From: an uncultured Paracoccaceae bacterium
GTDB taxonomy: Bacteria; Pseudomonadota; Alphaproteobacteria; Rhodobacterales; Rhodobacteraceae
DNA: 64,000 nucleotides
Direction: 5' to 3'
NCBI GenBank assembly: GCA_947503775.1
Contig: CANNFE010000006.1
Span: 1-64,000, forward strand
Shown here: one piece after another, positions 19,157 to 27,660 of the stretch
Numbering within the stretch: the first letter of the stretch is position 1
Layout of the letters: every line of letters starts with the position of its first letter
Program-made: the position numbers and the translations under genes
Notes under the pieces: model-generated
What the model was told of the DNA's origin: nothing
What the model saw: only the letters and a program-made list of their open reading frames with translations
The model's database searches: none

Positions 19157-20218
19157 ATGCCGAGCTATACGATCTACGTCCTCGATGAGGCCGATATTAC
19201 GCTGACGAACAGTGATGGAAGTGCCCAGACCCTCGATGGTGTGACCCAAGGGGATGGATCTCATCTGGTGGGTGATAAGCTCACGCTGAATGGGCCAAAC
19301 TGGACGCCGGTCGAGATTTCGGACGACGACGACAACTTCTCCGATAACGATACGCGGGGCGATGCAGCCCAGACGTTGGTAAACGAGACGAGCCTGGACG
19401 AATCGACCTTCAGTGCCGGAACGAAGGTCGAAGCCGAATACTCCTTCGTCGTGACCGACGGGACCTTTGACAGCGAGGGCAATCCGGTGACCTGGACGCT
19501 GGTCGGGTTCAATGCGGCCACGGGTAGCCCGAGCTACGGGACGCTCGAGGGTCTCGCCTTTATTGGCGGGCCGGGCGGCTTTCCTCCGGTGGGTGTGCCG
19601 CTGACGGTCGTGTCGGCCGCCGAGGGTCCGGACTTTCCGGCCGCCGATTATGCAACCCCGGTCTGCTTTGGCGCGGGTACACTGATCGAGACCGAGGATG
19701 GCCCGATGCCGATCGAGGAGATCGAGGTCGGGATGCGGGTGCGCACGCGTCATGACGGCTACCAGCCGGTGCGCTGGCATGGCGTGCGGACATTTGCCGC
19801 GATCGGGCCGATGGCGCCTGTCGTCTTTGAGCCGGGTGCGATCGGCAACGCGCGCGAGCTTGTCCTGTCCCCCCAGCACCGCGTGGCGATCTCGGGCTGG
19901 AAGGCCGAGCTGATGTTCGGCGAGACCGACGCTTTGGTCCCCGCGATCCATTTCGTCGACGATCACAAGATCATGCGGCGCGTGGGCGGGACGATCGAGT
20001 ATCACCACCTGATGTTCGATCGCCATCAGATCGTCTTTGCCGAAGGCGTCGAAGCGGAAAGCCTGCATCCCGGGATCCGGACGCTGGACAAGCTGGATGC
20101 GGCGGCGCGGGCCGAGCTGCTGGAGATCTTTCCCGAGATCGCCGAGGTCGAGGGCGCATATGGCCCGTCGGTTCATCCCAGCCTCAAAGGGTTCGAGGCG
20201 CGTGCCTTCCTCGCCTGA
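19157..20218 (+). CDS. Hint-domain (Hint_2/hedgehog-intein type) protein
   Basis: CFGAGTLIETEDGPMPIEEIEVGMRVRTRHDGYQPVRWHG and LVLSPQHRVAI motifs. Confidence 0.88.
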   Translation: MPSYTIYVLDEADITLTNSDGSAQTLDGVTQGDGSHLVGDKLTLNGPNWTPVEISDDDDNFSDNDTRGDAAQTLVNETSLDESTFSAGTKVEAEYSFVVTDGTFDSEGNPVTWTLVGFNAATGSPSYGTLEGLAFIGGPGGFPPVGVPLTVVSAAEGPDFPAADYATPVCFGAGTLIETEDGPMPIEEIEVGMRVRTRHDGYQPVRWHGVRTFAAIGPMAPVVFEPGAIGNARELVLSPQHRVAISGWKAELMFGETDALVPAIHFVDDHKIMRRVGGTIEYHHLMFDRHQIVFAEGVEAESLHPGIRTLDKLDAAARAELLEIFPEIAEVEGAYGPSVHPSLKGFEARAFLA

Positions 20219-20227
20219 GAGGCGCGG

Positions 20228-21157
20228 CTAGGGCAGGATCGCCAGCCAGAGCCAGACCGTCAGGATCGACAGTCCTGTGCCGATGAGCACGCCTGACGCG
20301 GCAACGCGCCGGGCGCGGCCATACATATCCGCGAAGATGTATGTGTTGATCCCGGGGGCCATGGCCGCCGTGATGACGGCAGAGCGGAACGCGGTTTGAT
20401 CGAGGCCCGTCGCTTGGCCGAGCGTCCATGTCAGGGCGGGATGGAGGATCAGACCGATGGCGCAGACCGCGAGGATGAGCCGCAAATCGCCTTCGGGTTT
20501 GTAGCGGTAAAGCACTCCCCCAAGCCCGAAAAGCGCTGCCGGCAGCGCCGTGCGGGCGAGAAGTTCGATGGCGTCGGTAACCGGCTGCGGCAGGGTTATG
20601 CCTGAGAGATTGACGATGAGGCCGGCCGTGATCCCGAGGATCAAGGCGTTGCGGAACATCGCCCTGAGAACGGTCAGAGGCAGCCGCGTATTGGGCGTGC
20701 CGCGCGCCTTGACGATCTCCATCACCGTGATGCCGAGCCCGTAGCAGAACGGCGAGTGGACGGCGATGATCGCGTAATTCGCCTCGAGCGCGCCGGAGCC
20801 ATAGGCGCGTTCGGTGATCGGCAGGCCTAGCAGCAGGGAGTTGGAGAAGAGGCAGCAAAAGCCGATGGCCACGCAATCTTCCCAGTCGCGTCCTGTCAGA
20901 AGGCGCGCACCGAAGAGGCCGGCGAGAAAGCCTGCCGTCGCGCCGACATAGAAGCTGGCGAGCAGGGCGGGGTCGAAATTGGCCTGCAAGTCGAGCGTGG
21001 AAATCGCCAGAAAGAGCAGGCAGGGAATGGCGAAACCCTGGGTGAATTTCATCAGCCCGTCGACGCCGCTTTCCGAGAACCAGCCCATCCGGACCGCGCC
21101 GTAGCCTGCGCCGATCAGCAGGAAGACCGGCAGGATGACGACCGTCAGCGCCGCCAT
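20228..21157 (-). CDS. AEC (auxin efflux carrier) family transporter
   Basis: 309-aa polytopic protein with AEC-like topology and sequence. Confidence 0.8.
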   Translation of the reverse strand: MAALTVVILPVFLLIGAGYGAVRMGWFSESGVDGLMKFTQGFAIPCLLFLAISTLDLQANFDPALLASFYVGATAGFLAGLFGARLLTGRDWEDCVAIGFCCLFSNSLLLGLPITERAYGSGALEANYAIIAVHSPFCYGLGITVMEIVKARGTPNTRLPLTVLRAMFRNALILGITAGLIVNLSGITLPQPVTDAIELLARTALPAALFGLGGVLYRYKPEGDLRLILAVCAIGLILHPALTWTLGQATGLDQTAFRSAVITAAMAPGINTYIFADMYGRARRVAASGVLIGTGLSILTVWLWLAILP

Positions 21158-21189
21158 GTCAGAGCGCGCGCCGGTGGAGAATGCGGGTG

Positions 21190-21221
21190 CCTCCGGCGGA
21201 GGTATTTAGGGCAAGATGAGG
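21190..21221 (+). repeat. Dispersed intergenic motif copy (palindrome-linked type)
   Basis: CCTCCGGCGGAGGTATTTAGGGCAAGATGAGG. Confidence 0.75.
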
Positions 21222-21234
21222 AGAGGGCCGTTGC

Positions 21235-22032
21235 TCAGAGGTCATGGCTGAGGGTCAGGCCGTCATAGGCCGGGCGCACGTTGTCCGGCGTTTCGGCCAG
21301 TACCGTCTCGTAGTCGAGATCGATATGCATATTGGTCAGGATCGCCTCTTTGGGGGCCATCTTCTTGATCCAGTCGAGGGACTTGGCGAGGTGCGCATGG
21401 GTCGGGTGCGGATCGCGGCGCAGGGCGTCGAGGATCCAGGTGTCGAGGTTTTCCAAGGCCGGCCAGGCGGTGTCCGGGATCTCGGCGACGTCGGGAAGAT
21501 AGGCGAGATCCCCGATGCGAAAGCCAAGCGCATCGATGGCGCCGTGATGGACCTCGAACGGGGTAAGGGTGACCTCTCCGCCCGCGCCATCGATAGTGAC
21601 GGGGCCGTCGATCGTGTGCAGATCGAGGATCGGCGGATAGGGGGAGCCCTGGGGCTGCACGAAGGCGTAGCCGAAGCGGGAGAGCAGATCGTTCTGTGTG
21701 GCGCCGTCGGCCCAGACCGGCAGGCGCTGGCGCATGTTGAAGACGATCATCCGAAGATCGTCGAGACCGTGCACATGATCGGCGTGGGAGTGGGTGTAGA
21801 CGACGGCGTCGAGCTCTCCGATACCGGCATCGAGGAGCTGGGCACGCAGATCGGGCGAGGTGTCGATCAGGATCCGGGTTGTGCCATCGCTGCCGGTTTG
21901 CTCAATCAACAAAGAGCAGCGGCGGCGGTGGTTTTTCGGGTTCTGAGGATCGCAGGCGCCCCAATGTCCGCCCAGGCGCGGCACACCGCCGGACGAGCCG
22001 CAGCCGAGGATGGTGAAGCGGCGCTCAGGCAT
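21235..22032 (-). CDS. MBL-fold metallohydrolase (PhnP/RNase Z-like)
   Basis: LGCGSSGGVPRLGGHWGACDP, VVYTHSHADHVHGLDDLR. Confidence 0.88.
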   Translation of the reverse strand: MPERRFTILGCGSSGGVPRLGGHWGACDPQNPKNHRRRCSLLIEQTGSDGTTRILIDTSPDLRAQLLDAGIGELDAVVYTHSHADHVHGLDDLRMIVFNMRQRLPVWADGATQNDLLSRFGYAFVQPQGSPYPPILDLHTIDGPVTIDGAGGEVTLTPFEVHHGAIDALGFRIGDLAYLPDVAEIPDTAWPALENLDTWILDALRRDPHPTHAHLAKSLDWIKKMAPKEAILTNMHIDLDYETVLAETPDNVRPAYDGLTLSHDL

Positions 22033-22828
22033 CGGAACTCCAGGCGGCCGCCTTAGGGAAGAGGCGATCGAAATTGGCTTCTGTTCGGGCGGCGAACTCG
22101 GCGTAGTCCATCTCGAAGAGCTCGGCGGCCTTGGCGGCGGTGTGGGCGGTATAGGCCGGCTCGTTGCGTTTGCCGCGATGGGGCGGCGGCGCGAGATAGG
22201 GGCTGTCGGTCTCGACCAGGATGCGGCCCAGAGGGGCTGCCTTGAAGATGTCGCGGAGCTCCTGGCTTTTCGGGAAAGCGGTGATGCCGGACATCGAGAG
22301 GTAGAAGCCGAGATCCAACGCGGCTTGCGCCAGATCGGGGCCAGCGGTGAAGCAGTGCATGACGCAGGAGTAGGGGCTTGCCTGATGCTCTTGGGTGAGG
22401 ATCCGGGCGGTATCCTCGTCGGCGGCGCGAGCATGGATGATGAGCGGCAAGCCGGTCTGGCGCGCGGCCTCGATATGAAGGCGCAGGCTCTCCTGCTGCA
22501 CGGCCTTGGTCTTTGCGGTGTAGTGGTAGTCGAGACCCGTCTCGCCGATGCCGACGAATTTTGGATGCTGTGCCAGGGATTTAAGCTGATCGACGCTGGC
22601 CATGGGTTCGTCCGCGACGCTCATCGGATGGGTGCCGGCGGCATAGAAGACGGGGGCATGTGCCTCGGCGAGGGCGCGCACCTGCGGCTCGAGCCGGAGC
22701 TTGGTGCAGATCGTGACCATGCGGGCAACGCCGGCCTCAGCGGCGCGGGCGATCAGGGCCTCGTGCTCTCCGTCGAAATCGGGGAAATCGAGGTGGCAGT
22801 GGCTGTCGGTGATCCGGGGCTGGGACAA
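22025..22828 (-). CDS. TatD family hydrolase
   Basis: ITDSHCHLDFPDFD, GIGETGLDYHY, LVETDSPYLAPPPHRGKRNEP. Confidence 0.93.
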   Translation of the reverse strand: MSQPRITDSHCHLDFPDFDGEHEALIARAAEAGVARMVTICTKLRLEPQVRALAEAHAPVFYAAGTHPMSVADEPMASVDQLKSLAQHPKFVGIGETGLDYHYTAKTKAVQQESLRLHIEAARQTGLPLIIHARAADEDTARILTQEHQASPYSCVMHCFTAGPDLAQAALDLGFYLSMSGITAFPKSQELRDIFKAAPLGRILVETDSPYLAPPPHRGKRNEPAYTAHTAAKAAELFEMDYAEFAARTEANFDRLFPKAAAWSSDA

Positions 22829-22837
22829 GGCGGCTCC

Positions 22838-23953
22838 TCAGGCGGCAAGACGGTGGGCCGTCTGTTCGATCCTGAAGGCCATATCGAGGATCACCTGAGC
22901 CGGGTCAAGGTTGACCGCCTGGGCGTGGCGGGCGCGGGACGACAGATCCTCGGCCAGCGTGGCCCATGTTCGGGCGGCGCGGGCGTCGGGGCTGAGCTTT
23001 TGCAGGAGCAGCGCCTCGCCGGGGGCGGCCTGGGCCTGGGGCGGGCCGGTAAGACCGGCGCGGGCCATGCGGGCGAGGGCCGTCTCGGTCAGATCGAGGA
23101 GCAGATCGAAGCGAGGGGCGTTCTTGGCCCCAGTGGTGCTCTCGGCGAGCTTGAGAAGAGCGGGCCGGTCGAGATGGGGCAATGTCGTCAGAAGCTTGAT
23201 CAGATCGGCATAAAGCGGCAGGCCATCCATGGCCAGAAGGCGGATTGCATCGCCGACGGAGCCTGCGGTGAGCGTGGCAAGGGCAGGCGATTCCTCGCTG
23301 GCAAAGCCCGCCTGTGCCAGAGCGGCGGCGGTATCCTCGGCCGAGAGCGGCGACAGGCGCAGGGTGCGGCAGCGCGAGCGGATGGTCGGCAGAAGGCGCG
23401 AGGGCTGGTGCGAGATCAGCAGGAGCGCGGCGTTGGCGGGCGGCTCTTCGAGCAGCTTGAGCAGCGCGTTGGCGGCCTGCACCGTCATCTCATCGGCGGC
23501 ATCCACGATGACGACCCGGCGTCCGCCATCGGCGGCGGACATGGAAAAGAAGCCTCTGAGAGCGCGCACGTCATCGACGGAGATGGTGGCGCGCAGGCGT
23601 TTGGTCTTTTCATCGTGCCCGCGTCTCAGAAGAAACAGGCGGGGATGGCTGCCCGCCAGCAGAAGGCGGCGATCGGGGTGGTCAGGAGGGATGGCGAGGG
23701 TCGGGGCTGGCGCAAAAAGGGCGTCGGTGTCGGACGGGGGATGCGCGAGGAGAGCGGCGGCAATCCTCCAGGCGAGGGTCGCCTTGCCGATGCCGCGGGG
23801 ACCGGTGAGCAGCCAGCCATGGTGAAGACGGCCGGAGGTCATCGCGTCCAAAAAGGTTGCTTCGGCCTGAGACTGGCCGAACAGCGTCTCGGTCTCCCTT
23901 GGATGGGGAGCACCGGGAATCTGTGTTGGATCGGGAAGCTGTTCGTCTGCCAT
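22838..23953 (-). CDS. holB: DNA polymerase III subunit delta'
   Basis: HHGWLLTGPRGIGKATLAWRIA, VVIVDAADEMTVQAANALLKLLEEPP. Confidence 0.9.
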   Translation of the reverse strand: MADEQLPDPTQIPGAPHPRETETLFGQSQAEATFLDAMTSGRLHHGWLLTGPRGIGKATLAWRIAAALLAHPPSDTDALFAPAPTLAIPPDHPDRRLLLAGSHPRLFLLRRGHDEKTKRLRATISVDDVRALRGFFSMSAADGGRRVVIVDAADEMTVQAANALLKLLEEPPANAALLLISHQPSRLLPTIRSRCRTLRLSPLSAEDTAAALAQAGFASEESPALATLTAGSVGDAIRLLAMDGLPLYADLIKLLTTLPHLDRPALLKLAESTTGAKNAPRFDLLLDLTETALARMARAGLTGPPQAQAAPGEALLLQKLSPDARAARTWATLAEDLSSRARHAQAVNLDPAQVILDMAFRIEQTAHRLAA

Positions 23954-24328
23954 GGTGGGGTATGGATAGCCCCATGCGCAGGAGGCTGGAAGAGGGGGCG
24001 GCGGGTTTGACCTGGTTTGGTTTTGATGGCTGCGGGTAAGAGCTGCCGCAGTCGAAGCGCGGGATCTCATCAGGGCCTCAGGCGAACTTTACCGTGCGCG
24101 CGGCAGATGTCGGATTTGAGTAGTTATGACAGGATGATGCAGGAGCGTTCTGCTCTCGGGAGGATCGGCGCGCGTTAAGGTTGATGCCAGTTAAGGTTAA
24201 TCCGGGCAATCCTTGGCGTGGGGCGCGCCACGGGTTTTGCAGGGGACTGCATTTGCGGGGGGCAGTATTGGTGCAACCAAAGGGGGGCAACGCGGTTTTG
24301 ATATCCGCGCCACCGAGCCCCGAATTGC

Positions 24329-24955
24329 TCAGATCGCGAGAGCCGCCTCGGCGCGGGCGGCGATTTCGGTGGTGATCTGGGCCTCCGGGCGGTTGCCGTC
24401 GATCAGGACACAGCGCTTGGGATGGTCCTTGGCCAGCGCGAGAAAACCGTGCCGGAGCGTTTCCTGAAAGGGCAGGCCCATGTGCTCGAACCGGTCTTCG
24501 CCAGACCGGCGGGCGAGGCCGCGGGAGAGGGCCTCGCCGGGATCCATGTCGATGATAAAGGTCAGGTCCGGCTCGCGGCCGATCATGCGGGTGTGCAGAT
24601 CATCGACGATGGCGCGCAGATCACCGCGGGTTGCGCCCTGATAGATGCGGGTGCTGTCGGCGAAGCGGTCGCAGATGACGGGGCGGCCCTCCTTCAGGGC
24701 CGGGTTGATCGTCTTCTCCACATGATCGCGGCGTGCGGCGGTGAAAAGCAGGATCTCGGTCTCTGCCGACCAACGCGCAGGATCTCCGGTCAGCAGAAGT
24801 GCGCGGATTTCCTCAGCGCCGGGCGAGCCACCGGGCTCTCGGGTTTGCAGTGGATCAAGGCCCCGGCTGCGCAGATGGTCGGTCAAGCGGCGGGCCTGCG
24901 TGGACTTGCCAGAGCCGTCGATGCCTTCGAACGTTATGAAAAGCGGACGCGTCAT
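24329..24955 (-). CDS. tmk: Thymidylate kinase
   Basis: FITFEGIDGSGKSTQARRL, TREPGGSPGAEEIR, CDRFADSTRIYQG. Confidence 0.95.
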   Translation of the reverse strand: MTRPLFITFEGIDGSGKSTQARRLTDHLRSRGLDPLQTREPGGSPGAEEIRALLLTGDPARWSAETEILLFTAARRDHVEKTINPALKEGRPVICDRFADSTRIYQGATRGDLRAIVDDLHTRMIGREPDLTFIIDMDPGEALSRGLARRSGEDRFEHMGLPFQETLRHGFLALAKDHPKRCVLIDGNRPEAQITTEIAARAEAALAI

Positions 24956-25017
24956 CGCGCGGGTGTCGGATGCCTGAGCCGGGGTGTCAACGGGCGAGCC
25001 CTCGTTTGGCGGCTGTC

Positions 25018-25419
25018 TTAGGTCCACCATTCGTCAATCGCTGCGATGTCATCGTCGGACCAGCCGAAATGGTGGGCAAATTCGTGGATCGTCACATGGG
25101 CCACAAGCTCTTCCAGCGTGACCCCGGGGCGCTCTTCAAGTTCGGCCAGGATCGGTTTGCGGAAGAGCCAGACCGTATCGGGCGCCTCGGGCTGATCAAA
25201 GCTGGATTTCTGTGTCAGCGGGATGCCGGAATAGAGGCCCGTGATGTCCCATTTCTCGTCTGCATCACCTGGGATCTCCATCAGGTCGTCGGAGATGAAA
25301 TCGGTGCTGATGATGGCGACTGCCTGGGCCGGACCTGCGAAGGGCTCAGGCAGGGCCGCTATGGTGCGGCGGGCGATCTCTTCGATCTCGTCGGTCGTCG
25401 GCTGGGGCATTCCCGTCAT
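25018..25419 (-). CDS. Metallopeptidase family protein (minimal zincin type)
   Basis: VTIHEFAHHFGWSDDDI HExxH motif. Confidence 0.85.
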   Translation of the reverse strand: MTGMPQPTTDEIEEIARRTIAALPEPFAGPAQAVAIISTDFISDDLMEIPGDADEKWDITGLYSGIPLTQKSSFDQPEAPDTVWLFRKPILAELEERPGVTLEELVAHVTIHEFAHHFGWSDDDIAAIDEWWT

Positions 25420-25470
25420 ATGGACAAAAGGCGCGGGGCGTGGAAGAGGCTTGCGCAAGGAGATTTGCCC

Positions 25471-26790
25471 ATGGTTACGACACGCTTCGCCCCCTCGCCG
25501 ACCGGCTATCTGCATATCGGCAACCTGCGCGCCGCGCTTTTCAACTATGCGATCGCGCGCAAGGCGGGCGGAACCTTTATCCTTCGGATCGACGATACCG
25601 ATCCGGAGCGGTCGAAAGAGACCTATGTCGAGGCCATTCGCGAGGATTTACAGTGGCTTGGCCTGACCTGGGACCGGGAGGAGCGTCAGTCTGCGCGGCT
25701 GGACCGTTATGCGGCGGCCAAGGATCGGCTGGTGGAAATGGGGCGTCTTTACGAATGTTTCGAGACGCCGACCGAGCTCGATCTGAAGCGAAAGAAGCAG
25801 CTGAATATGGGCCGGCCGCCGGTTTATGACCGCGCGGCTCTGGAGCTCTCTGAGGAGGAGAAAGACGAGCTGCGCAAAGAGCGCTCGCCTCACTGGCGGT
25901 TCAAGCTGGATCGCGAGCGGATCGAGTGGGAGGACGGGATCCTCGGGGAGATCTCGATCGATGCGGCGAGCGTCAGCGATCCGGTTCTGATCCGAGGGGA
26001 TGGGCAGGTTTTGTATACTCTGGCTTCGGTCGTGGATGACACCGAGATGGGCGTCACCGACGTGGTGCGCGGGTCGGATCACGTCACGAACACCGCCACG
26101 CAAATCCAGATGATCGAGGCGCTCGGCGGGGCCGTTCCGCGGTTCGCGCACCATTCGCTGCTGACCGGACCGCAAGGCGAGGCCCTCTCTAAGCGATTGG
26201 GAACATTGGCTTTACGGGATCTGCGGTCCGAGGGGATCGCGGCCGAGGCGGTGCTGTCGCTGATGGCGCGGCTGGGCTCTTCGGATCCGGTGGAGCTGCG
26301 GGCGAGCGTGGCGGAGGTTGTGGAAGGGTTCGAGCTGGGCGCTTTCGGGTCGGCGCCGACGAAGTTCGACAGGGCCGATCTGGGTCCGCTGACGGCGCGG
26401 CATATCGCGTCGCTGCCGCTCGAGGCCGTGGCGGATCGGGTGGCGGCAGCAGGCGTGCCGGAGGAGCTGGCCGAACGGTTCTGGCGCGTGGTACGGGAGA
26501 ACATCGCGACGCTGGACGAGATCGAGGGGTGGTGGACGCTGTTCCGCGATGGAGCGGAGGCTGAAATTTCCAAGGAGGATCAGGGCTTTGTGGTGAGCGC
26601 GTTCGAGATGTTGGGAGAGCCGCCCTATTCGGACGAGACCTGGACCGCCTGGACCTCTGCCGTCAAGGAGGCGACGGGACGCAAGGGCAAGGGGCTCTTC
26701 ATGCCGCTGAGACTGGCCGTGACCGGGCGGGCGCGGGGGCCGGAAATGGCCGAGGTGATGCCGCTCTTGCAGGTGAAGCCGCAGGTCTGA
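25471..26790 (+). CDS. gltX: Glutamate--tRNA ligase
   Basis: TRFAPSPTGYLHIGNLRAALFNY (HIGH) and LSKRLGTLAL (KMSKS-like). Confidence 0.93.
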   Translation: MVTTRFAPSPTGYLHIGNLRAALFNYAIARKAGGTFILRIDDTDPERSKETYVEAIREDLQWLGLTWDREERQSARLDRYAAAKDRLVEMGRLYECFETPTELDLKRKKQLNMGRPPVYDRAALELSEEEKDELRKERSPHWRFKLDRERIEWEDGILGEISIDAASVSDPVLIRGDGQVLYTLASVVDDTEMGVTDVVRGSDHVTNTATQIQMIEALGGAVPRFAHHSLLTGPQGEALSKRLGTLALRDLRSEGIAAEAVLSLMARLGSSDPVELRASVAEVVEGFELGAFGSAPTKFDRADLGPLTARHIASLPLEAVADRVAAAGVPEELAERFWRVVRENIATLDEIEGWWTLFRDGAEAEISKEDQGFVVSAFEMLGEPPYSDETWTAWTSAVKEATGRKGKGLFMPLRLAVTGRARGPEMAEVMPLLQVKPQV

Positions 26791-26982
26791 GGGCGTCTGT
26801 TCACCGCGGCGGCCGAGGGCCGCTCTTCAAGGCGCGTGAATCAAAGGTTAACGGCGGAATTTGCCGGGATTTGGGCCTGCGGCATCCGGGCGGCATCGCG
26901 TCGGCATCCGGGAGGAGGCGTTTTGCAGGGGACCTGCTGGTTAACGAAGCGCCCGGTGCGGGGCTGCGCAACGGGCCCTAAA

Positions 26983-27008
26983 GATCCATAAGCGGCGGCT
27001 TATGGATC
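26983..27008. terminator. Bidirectional hairpin between convergent genes
   Basis: GATCCATAAGC-GGCG-GCTTATGGATC, 11-bp perfect stem. Confidence 0.6.
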
Positions 27009-27017
27009 GCGATCGGG

Positions 27018-27575
27018 TCAGGCGACGGCCTTCGGGATGTCGAGCCGGGCGAGGGCCGCATCGACCTGAGCCGTCTCGGCCGGGGTCAGCCGCTGGGCGC
27101 GCGGATAGAGCGGATCGGCGCGGTCGTCGAGCAGGCCGGTGCGCCATCCATCGGTCGTCTCGAAGAAGGCGGCGAGGCCAGCCTCGCCAAATGTTCTGAG
27201 ATAGCCCTGAACGACGACGTCGAGATAGCTCAGCAGGATTGGTCTGACCTCGGGTCCTGCCGGGGTCGTGACCTGGTAGACGGCGATTTGGGTCGCTTCG
27301 GGATGGCCGCCGGTGATCCGGCCGGTGACGTCCTGCCGTTCGTAGCCGGCCTCGCGCGCGTCGAGGGCGGCCCAGTCATGGTTCGGCACATCCGCGGTCA
27401 GCCCATCGAGGACCGTGCCGGGGCAGGGGCGGGCGGAGAGGAAGGCATAGGGGTGATGATCGGTCGAGCGCCATTCACGGCGCCATCCGTCGAGCCTGGC
27501 CGGGCGGGGATCGGGGTAGCTATGGGTCCTCGTATTGACGAGCGAGCCATAGCCAAAAAAGCGCGGATGGATCAT
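27018..27575 (-). CDS. Gamma-glutamylcyclotransferase family protein
   Basis: FFGYGSLVNTRTHSYPDPRPARLDGWRREW. Confidence 0.85.
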   Translation of the reverse strand: MIHPRFFGYGSLVNTRTHSYPDPRPARLDGWRREWRSTDHHPYAFLSARPCPGTVLDGLTADVPNHDWAALDAREAGYERQDVTGRITGGHPEATQIAVYQVTTPAGPEVRPILLSYLDVVVQGYLRTFGEAGLAAFFETTDGWRTGLLDDRADPLYPRAQRLTPAETAQVDAALARLDIPKAVA

Positions 27576-27581
27576 GGGGAG

Positions 27582-27658
27582 CAGAATTTTCTAGAAAATT
27601 CTGGTTTGTCAAATCCTTCTAGACGGATTTGGGCTTCAAAATTTTCTAGAAAATTTTG
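27582..27658. repeat. Three phased 22-bp palindromes centred on TCTAGA
   Basis: CAGAATTTTCTAGAAAATTCTG (27582-27603), CAAATCCTTCTAGACGGATTTG (27610-27631, one mismatched pair), CAAAATTTTCTAGAAAATTTTG (27637-27658). Confidence 0.95.
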
Positions 27659-27660
27659 CC

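Noticed and set aside
22010-24010. 666-aa plus-strand ORF
   Set aside because: Antisense shadow of tatD/holB in high-GC DNA; low-complexity Gly/Ala/Arg composition with no recognisable domain.
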